Assembly (NCBI RefSeq): GCF_000454065.1 | Contig: NZ_ATNE01000001.1 | Coordinates: 188,501 to 252,500, forward strand | DNA length: 64,000 nucleotides | Source: Brevibacillus thermoruber 423 | GTDB lineage: Bacteria; Bacillota; Bacilli; Brevibacillales; Brevibacillaceae | Reading direction: 5' to 3' | Shown here: piece after piece, positions 20,719-28,570 of the stretch | Position numbering within the stretch: position 1 is the first letter of the stretch | Layout of the letters: every line of letters starts with the position of its first letter | Notes under the pieces: generated by a model | Databases searched by the model: none | What the model was told of the DNA's origin: nothing | What the model saw: the letters and a program-made list of their open reading frames with translations, nothing else | Translations under genes and position numbers: made by a program

Positions 20719-21804
20719 TTGCGTTATGTCCTGATCGTCACATTCTTCCTCTGCTCCGCGCTGTTGGGGCAGCCCCTGCAGACCACAGCGGCCGCACCCC
20801 CGCCCGATCTGCTGATCGCCGTCAGCGTCGGGCCGAATGCCGACTTTTTGTCCACGCTGTCGATTCGCCAACCGGACGGGCTGGCACAGGTCATCCTGCG
20901 CAGCCCCACCGGCCCCGCCGGCTCCCCGCCCGAACCCGTCAGGGCGACGGTCACCATCGGCTCCCGCTCCTTTTTGTACGGGTATGACGGCCGCCTGTAC
21001 GACCAAAACCGGCAGTCTGCCGTGCACCTGACCGCCGATGCCGCCAAAGAGCTGGACGGGTACGTGCATCGTCTGGAACAGGTCCACTTCGGCAAACCGC
21101 TTGATTGGAGCGAAGTGCGCCGCGTGTTCAAACGGATGGGCTACGCCACCGTCATCGACCTGGAGACAGGGGAACGGTTCCGCGTGCAGCGGCGGGCCGG
21201 CAGCCGTCACGCCGACGTGCAGCCGCTCACCAAGGAGGACACCCGGATTATGAAACAGATCTACCAGGGCAGGTGGAGCTGGAAGCGCCGGGCAATCCTG
21301 GTGGAGGTGAACGGCACGTACTTCGCCGCCTCGATGCACGGCATGCCGCACGGGGCGGGCACGATCCGCGGCAACCAGTTCCCCGGCCATTTCTGCATCC
21401 ACTTTATGGGCAGTTCCACCCACCGGCGGAAGGAGCCGGACCCCAGCCACAGCCTGATGATTTTGAAGGCGTCGGGAAAACTGCCGGAAACGGTGATGGC
21501 CGCCTCGCCGGAACAGCTCGTGGATTACTTCCTCACTTCCCTGAACGAACACGATCTGCAGGCGCTGCGCATGACCACGGACGGTTTTGCACTGCCCTCG
21601 TTCCTTCAAGGGATTGACTCCGTCAAACGGATAGAGGAGATACAGCCAGGCGATACCGCCGACGCCCTCGCCGTGGAGATCCCGGTGCGGGTCGACTACG
21701 TAAACAGCGATGGCGCGACAAAGCAGGATCGCTGGGTCTTTCACTTGTACCGAACCGCCCCCTGGGCCCGGTGGAAAATCACCGGTGTTTTTGCTGACGA
21801 GTAA
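20719..21804 (+). CDS. Exported protein of unknown function, with a Cys/His-rich module and an NTF2-like tail
   Basis: Start chosen at TTG 20719: GGGAGGTG lies 7 nt upstream, and from here the protein begins with a clear signal peptide (MRYVLIVTFFLCSALLGQ, cleavage near TTAAA). The open frame begins at 20602, but that stretch would bury the signal. The central block contains HADVQPLTKEDTRIMKQIY and GNQFPGHFCIHFMGSSTH, a Cys/His signature I recall from uncharacterised Clostridia/Bacilli exported proteins fused to peptidoglycan-binding domains. The last 100 residues (EQLVDYFLTSLNEHDLQALR ... PWARWKITGVF) resemble an NTF2/lumazine-binding-type fold. Enzymatic role unknown. It faces bofC. Confidence 0.7.
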   Translation: MRYVLIVTFFLCSALLGQPLQTTAAAPPPDLLIAVSVGPNADFLSTLSIRQPDGLAQVILRSPTGPAGSPPEPVRATVTIGSRSFLYGYDGRLYDQNRQSAVHLTADAAKELDGYVHRLEQVHFGKPLDWSEVRRVFKRMGYATVIDLETGERFRVQRRAGSRHADVQPLTKEDTRIMKQIYQGRWSWKRRAILVEVNGTYFAASMHGMPHGAGTIRGNQFPGHFCIHFMGSSTHRRKEPDPSHSLMILKASGKLPETVMAASPEQLVDYFLTSLNEHDLQALRMTTDGFALPSFLQGIDSVKRIEEIQPGDTADALAVEIPVRVDYVNSDGATKQDRWVFHLYRTAPWARWKITGVFADE

Positions 21805-21806
21805 AG

Positions 21807-21828
21807 GCTGCCCACACCCGGGCAGCCC
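21807..21828. terminator. Hairpin between the convergent exported-protein gene and bofC
   Basis: GGCTGCCC pairs with GGGCAGCC around a short loop, just past the plus-strand stop and 7 bp beyond the bofC stop. The T run is short (TTTAC, on the minus strand), so it is a weak terminator for bofC. Confidence 0.5.
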
Positions 21829-21834
21829 CCCTGT

Positions 21835-22413
21835 TCAACTGTCTGCTTCGTCTGCCTGAAACTCGCTGTACGTGGACAGCACGCTGTTGTACTCCGCCAG
21901 ATCGCGGACACGGATGCCCCGTTTCAGCGATTCCAGCTCATCCTTGGACAGTCTCGTTTCCATTTTGGCCGTGTCGATCCGGTAAAACGTCTGCACCACC
22001 TGCTGATCCGTCGGCAGGCCGTTGAACAGGGTCAGCACGCCGTCGGGCGACAAGCCGAAGTATCCGTTTGCCTTGCACGACGGAGCGAGATCGTTCTCCC
22101 GCTTAAACAGGATCAGCTTGGCCGGATCGGACGCGATAATCTCCCACCCGCTGTACGTCACCAGGGCTTGCGCCAGTTGATCGTGCGGAACCTGTTTGAT
22201 TTCCTCGTCCTTGACGCCACACAGGTAGGTGCGTGCCAGCACCAGTTGGTACGGCTTCTCCAGGGCGTCCAGTGATCCGCCTGCCTCCGCGGCCAGCCAA
22301 GAGAATCCGCTCCCGTTTTGGCCCCGGATCATTTCTCCTACCGCAATGCCGCCGGCCAAACCGACGGCAAACACGGCCGTCCACGACATGTAAAACAACC
22401 AATGCCGCCTCAT
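21835..22413 (-). CDS. bofC: BofC, forespore intercompartmental signalling protein
   Basis: Exported from the forespore into the intermembrane space, where it restrains SpoIVB signalling to the SpoIVFB pro-sigma-K protease (known for B. subtilis BofC). From ATG 22413, about 192 residues: an N-terminal signal-anchor (WLFYMSWTAVFAVGLAGGIAVG) then the BofC core with KANGYFGLSPDGVLTLFNG and KRGIRVRDLAEYNSVL, both family signatures. AAAGGAG is 11 nt upstream. A sigma-F/G-type promoter lies at 22449-22477, consistent with forespore expression. Confidence 0.88.
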   Translation of the reverse strand: MRRHWLFYMSWTAVFAVGLAGGIAVGEMIRGQNGSGFSWLAAEAGGSLDALEKPYQLVLARTYLCGVKDEEIKQVPHDQLAQALVTYSGWEIIASDPAKLILFKRENDLAPSCKANGYFGLSPDGVLTLFNGLPTDQQVVQTFYRIDTAKMETRLSKDELESLKRGIRVRDLAEYNSVLSTYSEFQADEADS

Positions 22414-22448
22414 GATTCCCAGTACTCCTTTTACACCCGTTTCCAACC

Positions 22449-22477
22449 AGTATTGCCAATTTAATGAAAGAAAATAC
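22449..22477 (-). promoter_or_regulatory. Forespore-type (sigma-F/sigma-G) promoter of bofC
   Basis: Minus strand: -35-like GTATT (22473-22477), exactly 15 bp, then GGCAATACT (22449-22457). The latter fits the sigma-F -10 pattern GGNNANANT at every defined base. It lies 36 bp upstream of the start codon. Confidence 0.65.
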
Positions 22478-22604
22478 CAGGGAATCGCCAAAATTCTTAT
22501 CTTTGCGACAACTTTTCGTGGAAAATCTACCCAACTCGCAGCAGACGTGATACACTATGGTTGCTTTCGATCTATTATTTTTTCCATGGGGGGAATGCAA
22601 TCCT

Positions 22605-24593
22605 ATGAAAAAGGCACGCACACACAAGCTGGCGGGCTTTCTCCTGCCCGCTTCCCTGGTTGTGGCAGCGCTTTCGTTCCCGCTTGTTCCGGCAAGCGCC
22701 AACGGGGACTCCACGCTGAAGCTGCGCCTCTTGGAGACGACTGACATCCATACGCACATCGTCAACTACGATTACTATCAGGACAAGGAGACGGACGAGT
22801 TCGGCCTGGCCAAGACTGCTTCGCTGATCAAAAAAGCCCGCGAAGAAGCGAAAAACTCGATGCTGTTCGACAACGGCGACCTGATTCAGGGCAATCCGCT
22901 GGGCGATTACGTGGCAAAGGTAAAACCGCTGAAGGACGGCGAGACCCATCCCGTTTACAAAGCGATGAACCTGTTGAACTACGATGCCGGCAACATCGGC
23001 AACCACGAGTTCAACTTCGGCCTGGAGCATCTGGAGCGCAGCCTGAAGGGGGCCAAATTCCCCTACGTCAACGCCAACGTGTACGTGGACGACAAGGACA
23101 ACAATCCGGACAACGACCAGCACAAGTTCACGCCTTACCTGATCCTGGAGCGCACGTTCAAGGACGAGAGCGGCAAGGACGTCAAGCTGAAAGTGGGCGT
23201 GATCGGCTTCGTTCCGCCGCAGATCATGCTGTGGGACAAGTCCAACCTGGAAGGCAAGGTGATCGCCAAGGACATCGTGGAGACGGCGAAAAAATACGTG
23301 CCGGAAATGAAGAAAAAGGGAGCCGACATCATCGTCGCCATTCCCCATTCCGGCCTCGGCCCCGTCGAAGCGGGCGCCAATCTGGAGAACGCCAGCTATC
23401 AACTGAGCAAAGTGGACGGCATCGACGCCATCCTGTTCGGCCACTCCCACTCCGTCTTCCCGGGCCCGGGCTTTGAAAACATTCCGGGCGTCGACGGAGA
23501 AAAAGGGCTGATCAACGGCAAGCCGGCCGTCATGCCGGGCTACTGGGGCAACCATCTGGGCGTGATCGACCTGACGCTGAAACAGGAAAACGGCAAATGG
23601 AAAGTGGTCGAATCGGCGTCCCGGGCGATCCCGATCTACGACAAAACAAACAAAAAAGCGCTGGCCGACGTGGATACGTCCATCGTCAACGCCGTGAAGG
23701 ACGACCACGACCACACCGTCGAGTGGGTGCGCTCCGCGGTGGGAACGACGACTTCTCCGATCTTCAGCTACTTTGCGCTGGTCCAAGACGATCCGTCCAT
23801 CCAGATCGTCACCAACGCCCAAAAGTGGTACGTGGAGAAAAACATCAAGGGCACGGAGTATGACGGCATTCCGGTGCTGTCCGCAGGCGCTCCGTTCAAG
23901 GCGGGCGGCCGCAACGGGGCAAGCTACTACACCAACATCCCGGCCGGCACCATCGCGATCAAGAACGTGTCCGATCTGTACATCTACCCCAACACGTTGA
24001 AAGCGGTGCTGGTGAACGGCGCGCAGTTGAAAGAGTGGCTGGAACGCTCCGCCGGCCAATTCAACCAGATCGACGTGAACAAGACGGAGGAGCAGCCGCT
24101 GATCAACGATGCCTTCCCGACCTACAACTTTGACGTGATCGACGGCGTCACCTATCAGATCGACGTCACCCAGCCGTCCAGGTACGACAAAGACGGCAAG
24201 ATGGTCAATCCGAACGCGAGCCGGATCAAGAACCTGTCGTACAACGGCAAACCGGTCAAGGCGGAGGACAAGTTCATCGTCGTGACCAACAACTACCGGG
24301 CCAGCGGTGGCGGCAACTTCCCGGGTCTGGACGGCAGCAACATCGTCATCGACTCGCCGGACGAAAACCGCCAGATCGTGATCGATTACATCCTCAGCCA
24401 AAAGACGATCAACCCGGCCGCCGACAACAACTGGTCGTTCGCTCCGGTAAACGGGAAGGTAAACGTGACCTTCACCACGTCCCCGGACGCCAAACCGTTT
24501 GCCGATAAAATGCCGCATCTCAAGTACCTGACCACGCTGGAAAACGGCTTTGCCAAATACTCCATCGACCTGTCCAAGGCGGCCTCCAAGTAA
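22605..24593 (+). CDS. Secreted 2',3'-cyclic-nucleotide 2'-phosphodiesterase / 5'(3')-nucleotidase
   Basis: Extracellular phosphatase of the calcineurin-like/5'-nucleotidase family, for nucleotide scavenging. 662 residues. Signal peptide (MKKARTHKLAGFLLPASLVV..., cleavage near PASANG), metallophosphatase motifs TTDIHTHI, DNGDLIQGN, GNIGNHEFNFG, PHSGLG and FGHSHS, then the 5'-nucleotidase C-terminal domain (VLSAGAPFKAGGRNGASYY, NNYRASGGGNFPGL). No LPXTG or S-layer anchor is visible, so it is probably released. ATG at 22605 follows GGGGGGA. CpdB-like enzymes prefer 2',3'-cNMP, but substrate cannot be settled from sequence. Confidence 0.92.
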   Translation: MKKARTHKLAGFLLPASLVVAALSFPLVPASANGDSTLKLRLLETTDIHTHIVNYDYYQDKETDEFGLAKTASLIKKAREEAKNSMLFDNGDLIQGNPLGDYVAKVKPLKDGETHPVYKAMNLLNYDAGNIGNHEFNFGLEHLERSLKGAKFPYVNANVYVDDKDNNPDNDQHKFTPYLILERTFKDESGKDVKLKVGVIGFVPPQIMLWDKSNLEGKVIAKDIVETAKKYVPEMKKKGADIIVAIPHSGLGPVEAGANLENASYQLSKVDGIDAILFGHSHSVFPGPGFENIPGVDGEKGLINGKPAVMPGYWGNHLGVIDLTLKQENGKWKVVESASRAIPIYDKTNKKALADVDTSIVNAVKDDHDHTVEWVRSAVGTTTSPIFSYFALVQDDPSIQIVTNAQKWYVEKNIKGTEYDGIPVLSAGAPFKAGGRNGASYYTNIPAGTIAIKNVSDLYIYPNTLKAVLVNGAQLKEWLERSAGQFNQIDVNKTEEQPLINDAFPTYNFDVIDGVTYQIDVTQPSRYDKDGKMVNPNASRIKNLSYNGKPVKAEDKFIVVTNNYRASGGGNFPGLDGSNIVIDSPDENRQIVIDYILSQKTINPAADNNWSFAPVNGKVNVTFTTSPDAKPFADKMPHLKYLTTLENGFAKYSIDLSKAASK

Positions 24594-24597
24594 CGCG

Positions 24598-24635
24598 AAA
24601 AAAAGCTGATGGCATCCGTGCCGTCAGCTTTTTTC
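24598..24635. terminator. Bidirectional terminator
   Basis: Arms AAAAAGCTGATGGCA and TGCCGTCAGCTTTTTT (one wobble) with a TCCG loop. It serves the nucleotidase gene and the convergent kinase-like gene. Confidence 0.9.
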
Positions 24636-24637
24636 GT

Positions 24638-25696
24638 TCACCCGACAAAATGATAGGAGCCCCAGGGAGAGCGCTGGAAAATGGCGTGGCCCGCTTCCAG
24701 AAACGTCCGGCGCGACCGGCGCAGGCGGGCTTCCATCTGCACAAGCTGCAGAACGCCGCGCATGGTGTAGCCCGGTCTGTTGGCGTACACGCCCGTCACT
24801 TCGCGCAGAAAGTTGTCCGGGTAGCGCAGAAGCTGGTGGATCATCCAGACTTGGGCATCGCTGAGCACATTCACGCTGCTGTACGCCTCAATCGCTTCCA
24901 CAAACGAGTCGACGCGGTACCCCTGCATCAGCAGCATGCGCCCCATGAGCTGGACCAGATCGCTGAGCTGCATGTCGTGGCCCACGGTGTCCAGGTCGAT
25001 CAAGTAGCAGCTGCCCCGCGACGTGATCAGAAAATTGTGGCTGGCCACGTCCCGGTGAGCGAGCGTGCCCTGTTCGACCATGGCAAACAGCTCCGACGCC
25101 AGCGGCAGTTTGTACGCCGCCTGCAAAATCTCGCGGCCGTCACGGATGACTTCATCCGCCATCTCCAGGATGATCTGTTCCAGCCGGTTTTGCGGGCCGT
25201 TCTGTTCCACGTGCCAGATGATCCGCTCGAAATGTTCCAATCGGCTTTCCCATTTGTCCAGCATGGCCGGCTTTCCTTCAAAGGCATAGGGATGAGGGAC
25301 GGGGAAGCCGCGGGCCGCCAGGTGAAATCTGGCCAGCGTCGCGGCCGATTTTTTTACGTCGGATATCGAGGTGTTGTCGGCTTCCCGGCCATCGATCATT
25401 TTCATCACGGTGTAGTAACGGTTCTGAAACGGAAAGATTTTCTCTCCGCGCTCATCGGAGATGTACTGAACCGTTTGGTAAAATCCTTTCTCTTGCAGGG
25501 TATCGGAGAGTCGGGTCACCCACTCTGCCTTCTCCCGTTCTTTGTAGCCCTTGATGATCCAATGGCCCCGATCCGTCTTGAGAAGATGAACATTGCGCCG
25601 GGGCTTTACCCCATAGATGCGGCAGCGGAACGCTTTTTCAAGAGAAAGAACAAAGGATCTGCTCATATCCTGACGATCAGGAAGAGGAAGATTCAT
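24638..25696 (-). CDS. ysxE: CotS-family spore coat kinase-like protein, YsxE type
   Basis: 352 residues of aminoglycoside-phosphotransferase/kinase fold. The catalytic loop HRDVASHNFLI (HxDxxxxN) and the metal-binding LIDLDTVGHD are intact. B. subtilis YsxE is a coat protein gene next to spoVID; here it is downstream of the LysM coat-assembly gene and overlaps it by 20 nt, suggesting coupled translation. ATG 25696 has AAGGG four bases upstream; ATG 25666 is an alternative. Mother-cell expression is expected. Family sure, the ysxE name rests on context. Confidence 0.85.
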   Translation of the reverse strand: MNLPLPDRQDMSRSFVLSLEKAFRCRIYGVKPRRNVHLLKTDRGHWIIKGYKEREKAEWVTRLSDTLQEKGFYQTVQYISDERGEKIFPFQNRYYTVMKMIDGREADNTSISDVKKSAATLARFHLAARGFPVPHPYAFEGKPAMLDKWESRLEHFERIIWHVEQNGPQNRLEQIILEMADEVIRDGREILQAAYKLPLASELFAMVEQGTLAHRDVASHNFLITSRGSCYLIDLDTVGHDMQLSDLVQLMGRMLLMQGYRVDSFVEAIEAYSSVNVLSDAQVWMIHQLLRYPDNFLREVTGVYANRPGYTMRGVLQLVQMEARLRRSRRTFLEAGHAIFQRSPWGSYHFVG

Positions 25697-27578
25697 CGTG
25701 CCCTTGTTCCCAATTGGGCCACACTTCCTGAGCGGGCAGGGCCGGCATGGAATGGGAAGCAGGGTACGTCAACGGTGTAGCGTTCTCCTGTGTGCCGCTG
25801 TCAAACCGACAATCTTGATAGGGCAAGTCATATGGACCATCGTGACGGCTATCCCGGGACGAGAAAGAGCTGGACGTCGAATCGCACCACTCCCGATGAT
25901 GCCGCTTCTTCTTGCGGCGGGTACGGGCGGGCGGACGCCGCCACCTCGGCGGGCTGTACGGACTTTCTTCAAACAGGTATTCCGGCGGCATCATGTCTGG
26001 CGGCAGCAGCTCCGGGCCTACCCACGGCGGCATCATGTTCGGCGAAATCATCTCCGGACCTACCCACGGCATATTTGGTGGCAGCAGCTCCGGACCCGCC
26101 CACGGCGGCATCATGTTCGGCGAAATCATCTCCGGACCTGCCCACGGCATGTTCGGCGGCAGCAGCTCCGGACCCGCCCACGGCACGTTTGGCGGCAGCA
26201 TCTCCGGACTTACCCACGGCACGTTCGGCGGCAGCAGCTCCGGGCCTACCCACGGCGGCATCACGTTTGGCGGCAGCGTCTCCGGACTTACACGCGGCGG
26301 CCTTGCGTTCGGCGGCTGCGTCTCCGGACTTACCCACGGCGGCCTTGCGTTCGGCGGCTGCGTCTCCGGACTTACCCACGGCGGTCTTGCGTTCGGGGGC
26401 TGCGTTTCCGGACTTACCCACGGCGGCCTTGCGTTCGGCGGCTGCGTTTCCGGGCTTATCCACGGCGGCCTTGCGTTCGGGGGCTGCGTTTCCGGACTTA
26501 CCCACGGCGGTCTTGCGTTCGGGGGCTGCGTTTCCGGACTTACCCACGGCGGCCTTGCGTTCGGCGGCTGCGTTTCCGGCAGCACTTGCGGCCTCATCGG
26601 CGGCCTTCCGCAAGGCGGGCATATCGGCTGCGTCGGATACGGACGGACGGGGTACGGACGGTACGGCGGCTGCGGCTGGGCCGGACTGACGTAGGACGGC
26701 GGCTGCGGCGGACTCACCTTGGCTGGAGGAGCCGTCGGCGGAACTGGCCTCAGTAGAGGCGGCACGGGCGGCCGGATCGGCTGAATCGGCGGCTGCGGGG
26801 CGACCGGACGCTGGGGGGGAGGCACAACCTGCGGCGATACCCTGCCGGGCGGCGCAGGCGCAACGTACGGCCCAAACGGACGCACGTAGCCGGGCGGTGC
26901 GGGCGGCACATTTGGCCCAAACGGACGCACGTAGCCGGGCGGTGCAGGCGGCACATTTGGCCCAAACGGACGCACATAGCCGGGCGGCGCAGGCGGCACA
27001 TTCGGCCCAAACGGTCCCACTTGGCCGGGCGGTGCAGGCGACACATTCGGCCCAAACGGACGCACGTAGCCGGGCGGTGTAGGCGGCACATTCGGCCCAA
27101 ACGGTCCCACTTGGCCGGGCGGTGCAGGCGGCACGGGCGGCATGTACGGGCTCACGTTCGCGGGCGGCTTGGGAGGCAGGGCCTGCGGCGTTTCCTGTTC
27201 CGCCTCGATTTCCAGCTCGCGGTCTTGCCCGATGTCTGTGTCCGTCTCCGGTTCCGTTTCCGGTTCCAGCTCCAATTCCCTGTCTTCTTCCGGTGCCTCC
27301 ATCGGCCGCTTCTCGATCTGCTGCGGCACTTCCGGCTCCACTTGTTCTTCCTTGATCGGCTTTTCTTTTACCCGGGGGGATTCATGGGACGGGGACGTCC
27401 TGTTTTGCTGCGGCCGAACCGGCACGCGCCTGGCCGGGACTTTTACCCGCATGCCGGGATAAATCAGGTCGGGGTTTTTTATCTGGCTGTTCAGGCGCAG
27501 CAGTTCCTTAAAATCGACGCCGTATTTTTTGGCGATTTTCCACATGGTGTCGCCTCGTTGGACTACGTGGATTCTCAC
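25677..27578 (-). CDS. safA: LysM spore coat assembly protein SafA-like, with long Pro-rich repeats
   Basis: An N-terminal LysM domain (IHVVQRGDTMWKIAKKYGVD ... LIYPGMRVKVPA, residues 2-48) targets the forespore cortex/coat interface, as in SafA and SpoVID. A charged linker rich in Glu (about 75-125) follows, then six 15-residue repeats of type PPGYVRPFGPNVPPA. A Pro/Gln segment leads to seven 14-residue repeats ETQPPNARPPWVSP, followed by eight divergent copies (ELLPPNMPWAGP type). The tail is basic (RTRRKKKRHHRE) then Ser/Asp-rich. Start GTG 27578 has GGAGG seven bases upstream. A sigma-E-like -10 (CATACCAT) lies at 27610-27617 without a clear -35. 633 residues. Confidence 0.85.
   Translation of the reverse strand: MRIHVVQRGDTMWKIAKKYGVDFKELLRLNSQIKNPDLIYPGMRVKVPARRVPVRPQQNRTSPSHESPRVKEKPIKEEQVEPEVPQQIEKRPMEAPEEDRELELEPETEPETDTDIGQDRELEIEAEQETPQALPPKPPANVSPYMPPVPPAPPGQVGPFGPNVPPTPPGYVRPFGPNVSPAPPGQVGPFGPNVPPAPPGYVRPFGPNVPPAPPGYVRPFGPNVPPAPPGYVRPFGPYVAPAPPGRVSPQVVPPPQRPVAPQPPIQPIRPPVPPLLRPVPPTAPPAKVSPPQPPSYVSPAQPQPPYRPYPVRPYPTQPICPPCGRPPMRPQVLPETQPPNARPPWVSPETQPPNARPPWVSPETQPPNARPPWISPETQPPNARPPWVSPETQPPNARPPWVSPETQPPNARPPWVSPETQPPNARPPRVSPETLPPNVMPPWVGPELLPPNVPWVSPEMLPPNVPWAGPELLPPNMPWAGPEMISPNMMPPWAGPELLPPNMPWVGPEMISPNMMPPWVGPELLPPDMMPPEYLFEESPYSPPRWRRPPARTRRKKKRHHREWCDSTSSSFSSRDSRHDGPYDLPYQDCRFDSGTQENATPLTYPASHSMPALPAQEVWPNWEQGHDESSSS
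25980..26590. repeat. 42-bp tandem repeats inside safA
   Basis: Seven nearly identical 42-bp copies (about 26285-26580, encoding ETQPPNARPPWVSP) grade into eight degenerate 36-42-bp copies toward 25980. Differences are mostly third-base changes, which indicates purifying selection on the protein or recent expansion. Other frames stay open only because the unit has no stops. Confidence 0.9.
26855..27130. repeat. 45-bp tandem repeats inside safA
   Basis: Six 45-bp copies plus a partial one encoding PPG(Y/Q)V(R/G)PFGPNVPPA. Two sub-types (QVG and YVR) alternate at the upstream end, suggesting expansion of a two-unit block. Confidence 0.88.
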
Positions 27579-27679
27579 TGTTTCTCCTCCCTCTCGGAAA
27601 CTCCCTTCCATGGTATGCACCCATGGGCGTTTTGCTCACCCCGGCGAAAAAGGGCTTACGCCCATCTTGCGGAGCGCAA

Positions 27680-27717
27680 GAAAAAACGGCTGCCTGACGT
27701 GTCGTCAAACAACCGTT
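27680..27717 (-). terminator. Intrinsic terminator containing the stop of the 32-codon ORF
   Basis: On the minus strand 15 consecutive pairs (27685-27699 with 27703-27717, several G-U) close a 3-nt loop and are followed by TTTTTT. The TGA at 27705-27707 is inside the stem. Confidence 0.88.
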
Positions 27718-27803
27718 CCGATGGGAGCGTTCCGCGGCAGAGCAGTGAAACTGCCGCCCTCCATCACGCACTTGCAACGCTTCACCCGCCCTTTTTCCTC
27801 CAA
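27705..27803 (-). CDS. Possible 32-residue peptide
   Basis: TTG start at 27803 with AAGGG seven bases upstream. The product MEEKGRVKRCKCVMEGGSFT... (32 residues) has a CxC motif and a hydrophobic end GTVV. The stop lies in a strong terminator, which suggests a transcript ends here. It may be a genuine microprotein, or only the tail of the transcript from the broken gene upstream. No family recognised. Confidence 0.4.
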   Translation of the reverse strand: MEEKGRVKRCKCVMEGGSFTALPRNAPIGTVV

Positions 27804-27851
27804 CGCGACGCCCTTGCCTGTTCGAATGGTTCAGAAGGTCGGCGATCAGCC

Positions 27852-28149
27852 CTACATTTTGCTCGGCCGTCCTCTCGTGGCGTGGGACGTTTCCCCGATA
27901 CACTCCGCCAGGCCGTAGTCGCACAGGCTGGCAATTATCCGTCTCACGTTGCGGTTCGTCATGGCGAGGTTGGGCGGACAGATCGGTCGTGGTAAACGCG
28001 TCCCAATTCATGCGGCAGATCAAGGCTTCCAGCTTTTTGTACGTCTTCACGCTGACCCCTGCCCGTTTCAGCTTGTTCAGCAGGTCCGGATCGTCGGAGC
28101 GATTGTGATAGATCAATTCGTCTTCCGCTCCCGCCGATTCGATGATCAT
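27852..28149 (-). pseudogene. Frameshifted helix-turn-helix protein gene
   Basis: From ATG 28149 (AGGA seven bases upstream) one frame encodes MIIESAGAEDELIYHNRSDD... to TTTDLSAQ. The coding sense then continues one base later as AMTNRNVRRIIASLCDYGLA, ECIGETSHATRGRPSK, stop at 27852. Joined, the two halves make a typical HTH (TTTDLSAQLAMTNRNVRRII) of about 99 residues. The junction is in the CAACCTCGCC stretch (minus strand, about 27961-27972), where one extra base explains the shift. In the first frame the reading continues as unlike-protein sequence into safA. Could be a true pseudogene, a sequencing error, or frameshifted expression. Confidence 0.55.
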
Positions 28150-28240
28150 CCCGTTTTCCTGCACGATGACAATGCCCCGCCCCTGCAGGTTCTTTGCTCC
28201 CCCATCTTGCGCAGTTCGTTTCTTCCTTATCCTACCACAG

Positions 28241-28266
28241 AAAAAAGCCATCTCCTAGGAGATGGC
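28241..28266 (-). terminator. Original pheA terminator, now separated from pheA
   Basis: The 20-bp perfect palindrome GCCATCTCCTAGGAGATGGC (28247-28266) followed by six T on the minus strand. The same palindrome contains the pheA stop at 28571-28590 but there lacks the T run, so insertion of the intervening DNA seems to have split stop and terminator. Confidence 0.8.
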
Positions 28267-28267
28267 C
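28245..28267 (+). repeat. 23-bp direct repeat, left copy
   Basis: Identical to 28571-28593. It comprises the 20-bp palindrome plus AA on the left and C on the right. The two copies bracket 303 bp of unrelated sequence. Confidence 0.95.
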
Positions 28268-28570
28268 AAGACTGAAGACAAACCGATTGCATCGAAGGAG
28301 AAGCATGTTTCCAGGCAGAGCGACTTGTGAGCCCTACCGAGCGGAGCAGCGATTTGCGGGAAAAAGGAGCGCCACCTGTGAATGGGCTGCGTAGCAATGC
28401 GGCTTTGGCGATCCCCCGCAAATCGATGCGGAGCGTGCAGTCTGTTCTTCCCTGCTGGACGTTGATTGGGCCCCGCCGAACGCGAGCGTTAGCTTGTGTT
28501 CGGTGGGTAAAGCACGGAGCGGATGACGGAAACGTGCTTCTCCCCCCAGCAGCCACTTTGTCTACACACT
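28268..28570 (+). mobile_element. 303-bp structured, MITE-like insertion or ncRNA element
   Basis: Non-coding. Its ends form imperfect inverted repeats of about 45 bp, including AGACAAA (28276-28282) with TTTGTCT (28557-28563), and 16 bp at 28297-28312 pairing with 28528-28543 (one U-G). Inside are an 11-bp perfect stem (28350-28360 with 28415-28425) and a 16-bp hairpin with tetraloop GTTA (28472-28507, three G-U pairs). All wobble pairs are valid only in plus-strand RNA; the minus strand would have A-C mismatches. Flanked by the 23-bp direct repeats. No transposase, T-box or riboswitch signature that I recognise. Confidence 0.65.

Noticed and set aside
25912-26694. Plus-strand frame with GGLAFGGCVSG-type repeats, resembling a glycine-rich protein
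   Set aside because: It is the complement of the safA repeats. The minus frame has LysM, a ribosome site and coat-gene context.
25980-27130. CRISPR-like spacing of repeats
   Set aside because: Units are contiguous, with no unique spacers, and stay in frame in a protein gene.
27508-28251. Reading the whole stretch as one 247-residue protein
   Set aside because: The latter half is Arg/Gly-rich and overlaps safA, while the shifted frame gives a good HTH.
28268-28570. T-box or known riboswitch in the structured insertion
   Set aside because: No T-box sequence, no terminator in the plus direction, and no downstream plus-strand gene.
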